The notes beneath the pieces are model-generated. The model did no database searches. It was not told the DNA's origin and was given only the letters and a program-made list of their open reading frames with translations. The position numbers and the translations under genes were made by a program. From the NCBI GenBank assembly GCA_902784025.1, contig CACZTF010000015.1:1-26441 (forward strand): 26,441 nt of DNA. Reading direction: 5' to 3'. This document shows, in pieces, positions 1 through 7,842 of the stretch. The first letter of the stretch is position 1. The number at the start of each line of letters is the position of its first letter. Origin of the DNA: an uncultured Lachnospiraceae bacterium (lineage in GTDB: Bacteria > Bacillota > Clostridia > Lachnospirales > Lachnospiraceae).

Positions 1-2165
1 GCCATCATGAAGATGTTGTTATATTTACCAAGCCCGGAAAACAGTGCTTTCTTAAGCACGGAATCCGTTTCATCCCAAAGATCAATAACATTTTTGTAAC
101 GCTCTTCTTCAGTAAGAAGACCTCTGGAATACTTACGGTTTATATCATCTACCTTTTGTTCCGTCTCTGCTATGAGCTGAGGCTTTATCTCCGGCACGGT
201 CATTTCCGATACTGATACCGTCATGGCGGCTTTTGTAGAATATTTATAACCGATGGCTTTTATATCATCAAGCACCTCTGCAGTTTTAGTTGTGCCGTGA
301 ACATTTATAACTCTTTGAAGTATATCCTTCAGACCTTTTTTTCCTACGTGAAAATCTACCTCCGGCTTAAATCTGTTAGCCGGATCACTTCTGTCTACAT
401 ATCCCAGATCCTGGGGAAGTATCTCATTAAAGAGACATCTGCCCAGAGTAGTGTCTGCATGACCATGCTCAATATTTCCGTTTTCATCTTTCTTTGCAAA
501 TCTGACACGGATCTTGGAGTGAAGTGTTATTATACCGTTTTCATAAGCCATGACAGCTTCGTTTATATTCCTGAAGGTCTTACCTTCTCCCCTAGCTCCG
601 GGTCTTTCCTGGGTAAGATAATAAATACCGAGGACCATATCCTGTGACGGCACTGCCACAGGACCACCGTCGGAAGGCTTAAGGAGGTTATTGGGAGAGA
701 GCAGTATAAAACGACACTCTGCCTGGGCTTCCACTGAAAGCGGCAGATGTACGGCCATCTGGTCGCCGTCGAAATCGGCGTTAAATGCCGTACATACCAA
801 AGGATGGAGCTTTATGGCCTTTCCTTCTACAAGCACAGGCTCGAACGCCTGAATACCCAGTCTGTGAAGAGTGGGTGCTCTGTTCAGCATTACGGGATGC
901 TCTTTGATAACATCATCCAAAACATCCCAGACAAAATCTTTGAGCTGCTCTACTGCTTTTTTAGCCTGCTTTATGTTTTCAATAGGCGGCGTGCCAAGAC
1001 GTCTTCTGACAAGTTCCCTCATAACAAAGGGCTTAAACAGCTCTATAGCCATCTCTTTAGGAAGACCGCACTGGTAAATCTTAAGTTCGGGACCTACCAC
1101 GATAACAGATCGTCCGGAATAATCCACACGCTTACCCAAAAGATTCTGACGGAATCTTCCCTGCTTACCCTTGAGCATATCGGAAAGAGACTTAAGAGCC
1201 CTGTTTCCGGCTCCCATAACAGGACGTCCCGTCCTTCTTCCGTTATCTATGAGAGCATCTACCGCCTCCTGCAGCATACGCTTCTCATTTCTTATGATGA
1301 TCTCAGGAGAATGTATTTCCATAAGCCTGGCAAGACGGTTATTTCTGTTAATGATCCTTCTGTAAAGGTCATTCAGATCTGATGTGGCAAATCTTCCGCC
1401 ATCAAGCTGGACCATGGGTCTGAGTTCAGGAGGAATTACCGGTACTTCAGTAAGTATCATCCACTCGGGCTTTGTACCTGCCTTGATAAAGGCTTCCATA
1501 GCCTCTATACGCTTGATCAGCTTCGTGGCTTTCTGAGTGGCTGCAGTTTCCATTTCCTCACGTAGTATCGCAACCTCTTTCTCAAGATCTACATTCTTAA
1601 GAAGTTCGTATATCGCTTCTGCTCCCATACCTACCTTGAATGCATTTCCGTAGCGGTCATAGTATTCTCTGTATTCATTTTCGGTAAGTACCTTTTTGTA
1701 AGGTATATCCGTGTCTCCCGGATCAAGAACAATATAAGCCGAGAAATAAATTATCTTCTCAAGATTTTTAACAGCTATATCGAGGATAAGGTCCATACTG
1801 CTGTTACTGCCCTTGAAATACCAAATATGGGATACGGGAGCTGCAAGATGGATATGCCCCATACGATCCCTGCGGACAGCCTTCTTTGTGACTTCTACAC
1901 CGCATTTGTCACAGATGATACCCTTATCCTTAATTTTTTTGTATTTACCGCAATGACACTCCCAGTCTTTACTGGGTCCGAATATCTTCTCACAGAAAAG
2001 ACCGTCATTTTCAGGCTTGAGGGTTCTGTAGTTGATCGTTTCCGGCTTTGTAACTTCGCCGTGTGACCAGCTTAATATGCTGTCCGGGGAAGCCAGTTTG
2101 ATCTGGATCTTATCAAATCTAATGCCCTTTTTTGTCTTTACGGACGTTTTGATATCTTCTGACAT
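1..2165 (-). CDS. rpoC: DNA-directed RNA polymerase subunit beta' (N-terminal 721 residues; cut by window edge)
   Basis: Largest catalytic subunit of RNA polymerase. The frame is open from an ATG at 2165 to the left edge, so only the N-terminal portion is present. A GGGAGG ribosome binding site (2175-2180) lies 9 nt before the start. Visible family marks are the N-terminal zinc ribbon (Cys70, Cys72, Cys85, Cys88, in the order CHC then CDKC) and the invariant active-site loop NADFDGDQM at residues 462-470, whose Asp464, Asp466 and Asp468 hold the catalytic magnesium. The RQNLLGKRVDYSGRSVIVVG block just upstream is also canonical. The gene begins 20 bp after the rpoB stop, so the two are certainly co-transcribed. 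Nothing in the visible part departs from an ordinary beta' subunit. Confidence 0.98.
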   Translation of the reverse strand, partial: MSEDIKTSVKTKKGIRFDKIQIKLASPDSILSWSHGEVTKPETINYRTLKPENDGLFCEKIFGPSKDWECHCGKYKKIKDKGIICDKCGVEVTKKAVRRDRMGHIHLAAPVSHIWYFKGSNSSMDLILDIAVKNLEKIIYFSAYIVLDPGDTDIPYKKVLTENEYREYYDRYGNAFKVGMGAEAIYELLKNVDLEKEVAILREEMETAATQKATKLIKRIEAMEAFIKAGTKPEWMILTEVPVIPPELRPMVQLDGGRFATSDLNDLYRRIINRNNRLARLMEIHSPEIIIRNEKRMLQEAVDALIDNGRRTGRPVMGAGNRALKSLSDMLKGKQGRFRQNLLGKRVDYSGRSVIVVGPELKIYQCGLPKEMAIELFKPFVMRELVRRRLGTPPIENIKQAKKAVEQLKDFVWDVLDDVIKEHPVMLNRAPTLHRLGIQAFEPVLVEGKAIKLHPLVCTAFNADFDGDQMAVHLPLSVEAQAECRFILLSPNNLLKPSDGGPVAVPSQDMVLGIYYLTQERPGARGEGKTFRNINEAVMAYENGIITLHSKIRVRFAKKDENGNIEHGHADTTLGRCLFNEILPQDLGYVDRSDPANRFKPEVDFHVGKKGLKDILQRVINVHGTTKTAEVLDDIKAIGYKYSTKAAMTVSVSEMTVPEIKPQLIAETEQKVDDINRKYSRGLLTEEERYKNVIDLWDETDSVLKKALFSGLGKYNNIFMM

Positions 2166-2185
2166 ATAACTATTCCTCCCTTTTC

Positions 2186-5100
2186 TTACTGATCATCTGA
2201 ATTGCCGTCGCCGTAATCGTCTTCGTGCGAATACTGTTCTTCATCAGGTTCACTGTCTGTTTCGGAATCGATACCGCCATCCATATTAAGGGTGCCGACA
2301 GACATGCCGCCACGCCTTCTGTATTCTGACTCTGTATCCCTGTCTGACCTTCTGTATTTTCCGCCTTCTTCAAGCGCCTGCTTAAAGTCTGTCATCTCAT
2401 ACTCTGAATTATCGAGGAGTTTGATCTCTTCATCATTATTGTCAAGAACCTTAACATCCAATGCAAGAGACTGAAGCTCCTTGAGCAGCACCTTGAATGA
2501 TTCGGGAATGCCCGGTTCGGGTATATTCTCGCCTTTTATGATAGCCTCGTATGTCCTGACCCTTCCGACTACATCATCGGATTTAACAGTAAGTATTTCC
2601 TGAAGTGTATAAGCAGCTCCGTAAGCCTCGAGCGCCCATACCTCCATCTCTCCGAAACGCTGTCCGCCAAACTGCGCCTTTCCGCCGAGAGGCTGCTGGG
2701 TTACAAGGGAATAAGGTCCTGTAGATCTTGCATGTATCTTATCATCAACAAGATGATGAAGCTTAAGGTAGTGCATAAATCCAATGGTAACAGGATGATC
2801 AAAATACTCACCTGTACGTCCGTCGCGAAGTCTTACCCTTCCGTCACGGGCGATGGGAACACCTTTCCATTCCTCTCTGTGGGCCTTATTCTTATCAAGA
2901 TACTCAAAAACCCCGGGATCTAATTCATCTTTATGTTTCAGTTCGAATTCTTCCCATTCAAGATTTGCATAGTCGTTGGCCAGTTCCAGGATATCCATGA
3001 TATCGCTCTCTACCGCACCGTCAAATACAGGAGTTGCAATGTTAAATCCGAGGACTTTTGCCGCAAGACTTAAATGTATCTCAAGCACCTGTCCGATATT
3101 CATTCGGGAAGGCACGCCGAGAGGGTTGAGCACGATATCAAGCGGACGTCCGTTGGGAAGGAAAGGCATGTCTTCAACAGGGAGCACCCTTGAGACAACA
3201 CCCTTATTACCATGACGTCCGGCCATTTTATCACCCACAGAGATCTTTCTCTTCTGGGCTATGTATATACGTACTGACTGATTAACTCCGGGCTGGAGCT
3301 CATCTCCGTCATCTCTTGTAAATCTCTTTACATTTACAACGGTACCGTATGCACCATGAGGGAGCTTAAGGGAAGTATCCCTGACCTCCCTTGCTTTTTG
3401 TCCCAGGATCGCACGAAGGAGTCTCTCCTCAGCAGTAAGTTCAGTCTCTCCCTTGGGAGTAACCTTGCCGACAAGGATATCTCCGGAACGCACTTCTGCA
3501 CCTATCCGAACGATACCGTCTTCATCGATATCCTTAAGAGCTTCTTCGTTTATATTGGGAATATCCCTGGTGATCTCTTCAGGTCCCAGTTTAGTATCCC
3601 TGGCTTCTGTGGTATATTCCTCTATATGTACTGATGTATACACATCATCCTTGACCAGTCTTTCACTGAGAAGTACAGCATCCTCGTAGTTATAACCTTC
3701 CCATGTCATGAATCCTATGAGGGGATTCTTTCCGAGAGCGATCTCTCCGTTGCTCGTGGACGCACCGTCAGCTATTATCTCTCCCTTTTTGACGTTATCA
3801 CCCTTCACAACCAGCGGTCTCTGGTTATAGCAGTTGCTCTGGTTGCTTCGCATGAATTTCGAAAGCTTATATTCACGGATATTTCCGTCTTCCTCTTTTA
3901 CGGTTATCTTTTCGGATTCCGATCCTATGACCAATCCGTCTTCCTGTGCGATAAGGCATACACCTGAGTCAATGGCAGCTTTGTGTTCCATACCTGTTCC
4001 GATAACAGGCGCTTCAGTTGTAAGAAGGGGAACAGCCTGTCGCTGCATGTTCGATCCCATAAGAGCACGGTTCGCATCATCATTCTGAAGGAAAGGGATC
4101 ATGGATGTTGCAACAGAAAATACCATCTTAGGCGACACATCCATAAGGTCTATGATCCTTTTATCAAACGTAGCAGTTTCCTCTTCATGACGACCTGCTA
4201 CAGTATTACCGATAAAATGTCCGTCCTCATCAATGGGAGCATTCGCCTGCGCGATATAATAATCATCCTCTTCGTCAGCAGTAAGATATCTTACATCATC
4301 AGTAACCCTGGGATTATCAGGGTCTGTCTTGTCAACAATACGGTAAGGTGTCTCGATGAAACCGTATTTGTTAATACGCGCGTAAGAAGCAAGTGAATTG
4401 ATAAGACCGATGTTCGGACCTTCAGGTGTCTCTATGGGACACATACGCCCATAATGAGTGTAGTGAACATCTCGCACCTCGAAACCTGCGCGATCTCTCG
4501 AAAGACCTCCCGGCCCCAGTGCCGAAAGTCTTCTCTTGTGGGTAAGCTCACCAAGGGGATTGTTCTGATCCATAAACTGCGAAAGCTGGGAACTGCCGAA
4601 GAATTCCTTTATAACAGCTGAAACAGGTTTTATATTTACCAATCCCTGGGGGGTTATAGTGTTAATATCCTGGGATGACATCCTCTCCTTTACCACACGC
4701 TCCATACGGGTTATACCCACTCTGAACTGGTTCTGCAGGAGTTCTCCTACTGCTCTTATACGACGGTTACCCAGGTGATCGATATCATCGCTGTTACCTA
4801 TTCCGTACTCAAGATGAAGGTTATAATTAACCGATGCATATATATCGTGAACAGTTATATGCTTAGGAATAAGCGCATCATTATATTTCGCAAGAGCCTC
4901 CAAAAGCTCTTCTCTGTCAGTATACTCACTCATAAGCTGCTCAAGAACAGGGTAGTATACCTTTTCCCTTATACCGGCTTCTTTTTTTTCTTCCGGTGTG
5001 ATATCCATCCACTCCTCGATATCTACCATAAGGTTTGATACAACATTTACCCTTTTCTTAAAAACATTATTATCCGAGTCTTTTAGCTCTACCTCTACGA

Positions 5101-6091
5101 TCACCACGGGCACCGCCTTGTTCTGAACAGTATCCGCACTTTCCCTTGTAAAGGTTTCCCCGGCTTTCATGATAACATTACCGTCCCTGTCCTTGACATC
5201 TTCAGCAAGTACATGTCCGGTCACACGATTTCTGAATGAGAGCTTTTTGGAAAATTTGTATCTTCCCACGTGTGCAAGATCATAACGTCTTGCATCAAGA
5301 AACATGCTTTCTATAAGACTTCTTGCATTTATAACGTCAAGAGGCTCGCCGGGACGGAGCTTTTTGTATAATTCCAGGATACCTTCTTCTACAGTTCCCG
5401 AAGGATCCTTTTCCATTGTTGCCAAGAGCTTAGGCTCTTCACCGAACAGCTCCAGTATCTCAGCATTTGTTCCCAGGCCGAAAGTACGCAAAAGAACGGT
5501 GACCGGAAGCTTCTTATTCCTGTCTACCCTTACATAAAATATGTTATTTGCGTCTGTTTCATACTCAAGCCATGCTCCTCTGTTCGGTATCACCTGACAA
5601 AAAAACAGATTTATCTTTCCGTACTTATCTTTCTGTATATCGTAATAGATACCCGGTGAGCGGACAAGCTGACTTACTATTACTCTTTCGGCACCATTTA
5701 TCACAAATGTACCGTTTTCTGTCATAAGGGGCATATCGCCCATGAATATCTCATAGTCGATTATGTCGCCCTTTTCTTTATTTGTAAGCCTTGCCATAAC
5801 TTTGAGAGGCGCGGCATACGTAGCATCTCTTGCTTTACATTCTTCTATGGAATATTTAACTTCTTCCCTGTAAAGCTTGTAGTCGATAAACTCAAGGCTA
5901 AGCTTTTCACCATGATCTTCTATAGGTGAAATATCAGAAAATACCTCCTTAAGACCCTCCGTCAAAAACCACTCATAGGATTTCTTCTGAATCTCTATGA
6001 GATTTGGCATTTCCAAAACCTCTTTTTGTTTTGAAAAGCTCATTCTCAACGAATTTCCGTACTTTTGGGGACGTATCCTGTTTTTTTCCAT
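2186..6091 (-). CDS. rpoB: DNA-directed RNA polymerase subunit beta
   Basis: Complete beta subunit, 1301 residues. The start at 6091 has GGAGG 6 nt upstream. The rifampicin pocket is intact at about residues 499-523 (SQLSQFMDQNNPL, then THKRRLSALGPGG). Asp508, His518, Arg521 and Ser523 match the wild-type equivalents of E. coli Asp516, His526, Arg529 and Ser531, so the enzyme should be rifampicin-sensitive (inference). Other conserved blocks are GRMCPIETPEGPNIGLINSL, YNYEDAVLLSERL, KMAGRHGNKGVVSRVLP and, near the C-terminus, GGKAQFGGQRFGEMEVWALE. The last 40 or so residues form an acidic, low-complexity tail rich in Asp, Glu and Ser, as in other Firmicutes. The gene has its own strong promoter (6206-6234), a leader of about 108 nt, and is followed after 20 bp by rpoC. 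Genes for ribosomal proteins L10 and L7/L12 are not immediately upstream. Confidence 0.99.
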   Translation of the reverse strand: MEKNRIRPQKYGNSLRMSFSKQKEVLEMPNLIEIQKKSYEWFLTEGLKEVFSDISPIEDHGEKLSLEFIDYKLYREEVKYSIEECKARDATYAAPLKVMARLTNKEKGDIIDYEIFMGDMPLMTENGTFVINGAERVIVSQLVRSPGIYYDIQKDKYGKINLFFCQVIPNRGAWLEYETDANNIFYVRVDRNKKLPVTVLLRTFGLGTNAEILELFGEEPKLLATMEKDPSGTVEEGILELYKKLRPGEPLDVINARSLIESMFLDARRYDLAHVGRYKFSKKLSFRNRVTGHVLAEDVKDRDGNVIMKAGETFTRESADTVQNKAVPVVIVEVELKDSDNNVFKKRVNVVSNLMVDIEEWMDITPEEKKEAGIREKVYYPVLEQLMSEYTDREELLEALAKYNDALIPKHITVHDIYASVNYNLHLEYGIGNSDDIDHLGNRRIRAVGELLQNQFRVGITRMERVVKERMSSQDINTITPQGLVNIKPVSAVIKEFFGSSQLSQFMDQNNPLGELTHKRRLSALGPGGLSRDRAGFEVRDVHYTHYGRMCPIETPEGPNIGLINSLASYARINKYGFIETPYRIVDKTDPDNPRVTDDVRYLTADEEDDYYIAQANAPIDEDGHFIGNTVAGRHEEETATFDKRIIDLMDVSPKMVFSVATSMIPFLQNDDANRALMGSNMQRQAVPLLTTEAPVIGTGMEHKAAIDSGVCLIAQEDGLVIGSESEKITVKEEDGNIREYKLSKFMRSNQSNCYNQRPLVVKGDNVKKGEIIADGASTSNGEIALGKNPLIGFMTWEGYNYEDAVLLSERLVKDDVYTSVHIEEYTTEARDTKLGPEEITRDIPNINEEALKDIDEDGIVRIGAEVRSGDILVGKVTPKGETELTAEERLLRAILGQKAREVRDTSLKLPHGAYGTVVNVKRFTRDDGDELQPGVNQSVRIYIAQKRKISVGDKMAGRHGNKGVVSRVLPVEDMPFLPNGRPLDIVLNPLGVPSRMNIGQVLEIHLSLAAKVLGFNIATPVFDGAVESDIMDILELANDYANLEWEEFELKHKDELDPGVFEYLDKNKAHREEWKGVPIARDGRVRLRDGRTGEYFDHPVTIGFMHYLKLHHLVDDKIHARSTGPYSLVTQQPLGGKAQFGGQRFGEMEVWALEAYGAAYTLQEILTVKSDDVVGRVRTYEAIIKGENIPEPGIPESFKVLLKELQSLALDVKVLDNNDEEIKLLDNSEYEMTDFKQALEEGGKYRRSDRDTESEYRRRGGMSVGTLNMDGGIDSETDSEPDEEQYSHEDDYGDGNSDDQ

Positions 6092-6160
6092 AAATAACCT
6101 CCGATGCGGGCAGAAAATTCTAAAACAATACTTGTATTTTTAAAAAATCATGTTAAAATT

Positions 6161-6225
6161 AAAAAAGTATGCGGGTTCAAAAAATCGCATAAAAGCGCAT
6201 TTTTTAATATACCACATACTTTTTT
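6161..6225 (-). terminator. Inverted repeat overlapping the rpoB promoter; possible terminator for the protease transcript
   Basis: Arms at 6161-6174 and 6212-6225 are complementary over 14 positions, with one G-U wobble in the minus-strand RNA. The 3' arm ends in six U residues followed by AAUUUUA. RNA reading through from the upstream protease gene (stop at 6252) would contain both arms and could terminate. RNA initiated at the rpoB promoter starts inside the loop and lacks the 5' arm. The outer six pairs are all A-U and the loop is about 37 nt, so efficiency is uncertain. A weaker nested hairpin lies at 6179-6205. Confidence 0.4.
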
Positions 6226-6234
6226 TTATGTCAA
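6206..6234 (-). promoter_or_regulatory. Sigma-A-type promoter for rpoBC
   Basis: On the minus strand a perfect -35 box TTGACA (6229-6234) is followed by a 17-bp spacer and the -10 box TATATT (6206-6211). Transcription would start near 6199, giving a leader of about 108 nt before the rpoB ATG. This is the strongest promoter match I found in the window, in keeping with a highly expressed operon. The spacer is an A-rich tract that also forms one arm of an inverted repeat (6161-6225). Confidence 0.85.
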
Positions 6235-6251
6235 TTATTAATTTGTATTAA

Positions 6252-7613
6252 TTATTTTCTCGATCCGAGCGTCACATCGGTCGACTTCATAACGTAATCG
6301 TTATCCTCCATGTGATAATATTCCACAGTCACAGTCTCACCTGCTTTGTAAAATTTCATTACATTCTGAAGTCCGGTCAGAGTGGTTACAGACTTTCCGT
6401 CAAATGACGTTATTATGTCATACTGGGTGAGTCCTGCGTTGTCCGCAGGAGAACCCTTCTCTACGGTCCTGAGCAGCAATCCCTGGGGATAGCCGTACAT
6501 CTGATGCATCTCTCCTGTTATATCAACCCCGGATATACCAAGGTAAGACGCCTCATTTTCATTTACAGCTTCCCTGGTCTCCTGTGTCATCATGGAATCG
6601 ATAAGCTCTTTTACATTTGAAATAGGAATGGCATAAGCCATATTTTCCACTTCATAAGAGCTGCTCGCAAAATTGATACCTATAACTTTACCCTCCGAAT
6701 TTATGAGGGCACCGCCACTGTTACCGGAATTAATAGCTGCATCAGTCATTATAAGACCTTCATAAGTCATTCCATCCACGGTTATGGATCTGTCCACTGC
6801 ACTAATGTAACCAACAGTCACAGACTGTCCCTCTCCAAGAGCGTTACCGATCGCAACAACAGGATCACCCAGTTCTGCCGTTCCCGTATCATCAAGTCTT
6901 GCAATACTTATATTATCCATGGTTTCTTCACTGATCTCATCCAGCCTGACTGCAACTACAGCCACATCGGCTGAAGCATCCGAACCCTTAATAACAGCAT
7001 TTACAGTGGAGCCGTCTGCGAACATGCTCTGAAGGTCATCTATATCCTCTACAACATGGGCATTTGTAAGTATCAGAAGCTCATTATCACTCTTGCCTAT
7101 TATGATACCCGTTCCGCTGGACTCCGCCTGATACTGCTGGGTACCGAAAAATGTCTGCTGCGAGAAAACACTTTTTCCGTTCAACTCTACCATACACGGC
7201 ATCATGGAATTTGCTATACTCTTTACATCCATTCCTGAAGTATTAGTAGCATTGCTCTGATATGTTGCGGCATTATCTATACCATCAGCGCTCTGTATGG
7301 ACTGTTCCGCTGTAACTGCACTCGCCAGATGATCGTTCTGTGCCGTGCTAATAAAATGATTTCCTGTTGCAGCTATGGCTACAAATATTCCGCCGGCTAT
7401 CGCTCCTGCAGCTGCAGCCATGGGGATAACTTTTCCCCATGCGCTTTTTTTCTTTCTTACGCTACGGAAACCGGAAACCGTGTTATCTGACGCATTGTAA
7501 CGACTCCGGGTTTTTCGAATATCCTCGTCTTCCCCGTATTTGAAATAACGTTCGTTCACATTACCATTCCTGTCATTATAATTATTTTTGTGATCATCAC
7601 CAAAGTTTTGCAT
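6252..7613 (-). CDS. Membrane-anchored HtrA/DegP-type serine protease with PDZ domain
   Basis: Predicted extracytoplasmic quality-control protease of 453 residues. An Asn- and charge-rich cytoplasmic N-terminus of about 60 residues ends in a basic stretch (RKKK), followed by one membrane segment at about 62-82. The trypsin-like domain carries a full catalytic triad: His186 (TNAHVV), Asp216 (ADVAVV) and Ser299 (NSGNSGGALIN). A single PDZ domain spans about 355-445 (GLLLRTVEKGSPADNAGLTQ). A signal-anchor, a protease domain and one PDZ domain is the usual layout of Firmicute HtrA proteins. The start is preceded by GAGAGGG. It follows a strong terminator after the phosphohexomutase gene, so it is probably transcribed separately. 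I do not choose between the htrA, htrB and degP names. Confidence 0.95.
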   Translation of the reverse strand: MQNFGDDHKNNYNDRNGNVNERYFKYGEDEDIRKTRSRYNASDNTVSGFRSVRKKKSAWGKVIPMAAAAGAIAGGIFVAIAATGNHFISTAQNDHLASAVTAEQSIQSADGIDNAATYQSNATNTSGMDVKSIANSMMPCMVELNGKSVFSQQTFFGTQQYQAESSGTGIIIGKSDNELLILTNAHVVEDIDDLQSMFADGSTVNAVIKGSDASADVAVVAVRLDEISEETMDNISIARLDDTGTAELGDPVVAIGNALGEGQSVTVGYISAVDRSITVDGMTYEGLIMTDAAINSGNSGGALINSEGKVIGINFASSSYEVENMAYAIPISNVKELIDSMMTQETREAVNENEASYLGISGVDITGEMHQMYGYPQGLLLRTVEKGSPADNAGLTQYDIITSFDGKSVTTLTGLQNVMKFYKAGETVTVEYYHMEDNDYVMKSTDVTLGSRK

Positions 7614-7680
7614 AGTCTTACCCTCTCTTCTGAATTTTTTTAATTCATATCCCTTTTCTGTTAATAAAGATACTCCTCAT

Positions 7681-7697
7681 ATGTGTTAATAATGTGT
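7681..7697 (-). promoter_or_regulatory. 11-bp-spaced direct repeat upstream of the HtrA gene (possible operator)
   Basis: On the plus strand the hexamer ATGTGT occurs at 7681-7686 and again at 7692-7697, exactly one helical turn apart. Tandem sites spaced by about 11 bp are typical of OmpR-family response regulators. Such regulators (for example CssR in Bacillus) are known to control htrA genes in other Firmicutes. A weak -10-like TATAAC (7705-7710, minus strand) lies just upstream. The regulatory role is inference only. Confidence 0.25.
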
Positions 7698-7739
7698 CAG
7701 CCCTGTTATACCTTTTTGAAAGAAAAACGACAGAAATGT

Positions 7740-7806
7740 AAAAACCGCCTTAATATGTTCTGAACACAAAAACCATACACACTTTGTTCAGCCCATATCA
7801 AGGCGG
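7740..7806 (-). terminator. Intrinsic terminator after the phosphohexomutase gene
   Basis: Arms 7745-7766 and 7785-7806 form a very long stem on the minus-strand RNA. There are 13 contiguous pairs including one G-U, then a 2x2 internal loop of G-A mismatches, then 7 more pairs, closing an 18-nt loop. A run of five U residues follows directly (7740-7744). The structure starts 37 bp after the stop at 7843, correctly placed to end that transcript. Confidence 0.85.
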
Positions 7807-7842
7807 ATCTTTTATTTTATCAGACTGATATTTTTTTACTAT

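Noticed and set aside
747..1382. Plus-strand open frame of 211 codons opposite rpoC
   Set aside because: Lies wholly antisense to the highly conserved catalytic core of rpoC; no supporting signals.
6179..6205. Small A-U-rich hairpin with U-run as an rpoB leader attenuator
   Set aside because: Its 5' arm lies at or before the predicted transcription start, so the rpoB transcript could not form it fully; the stem has only three G-C pairs.
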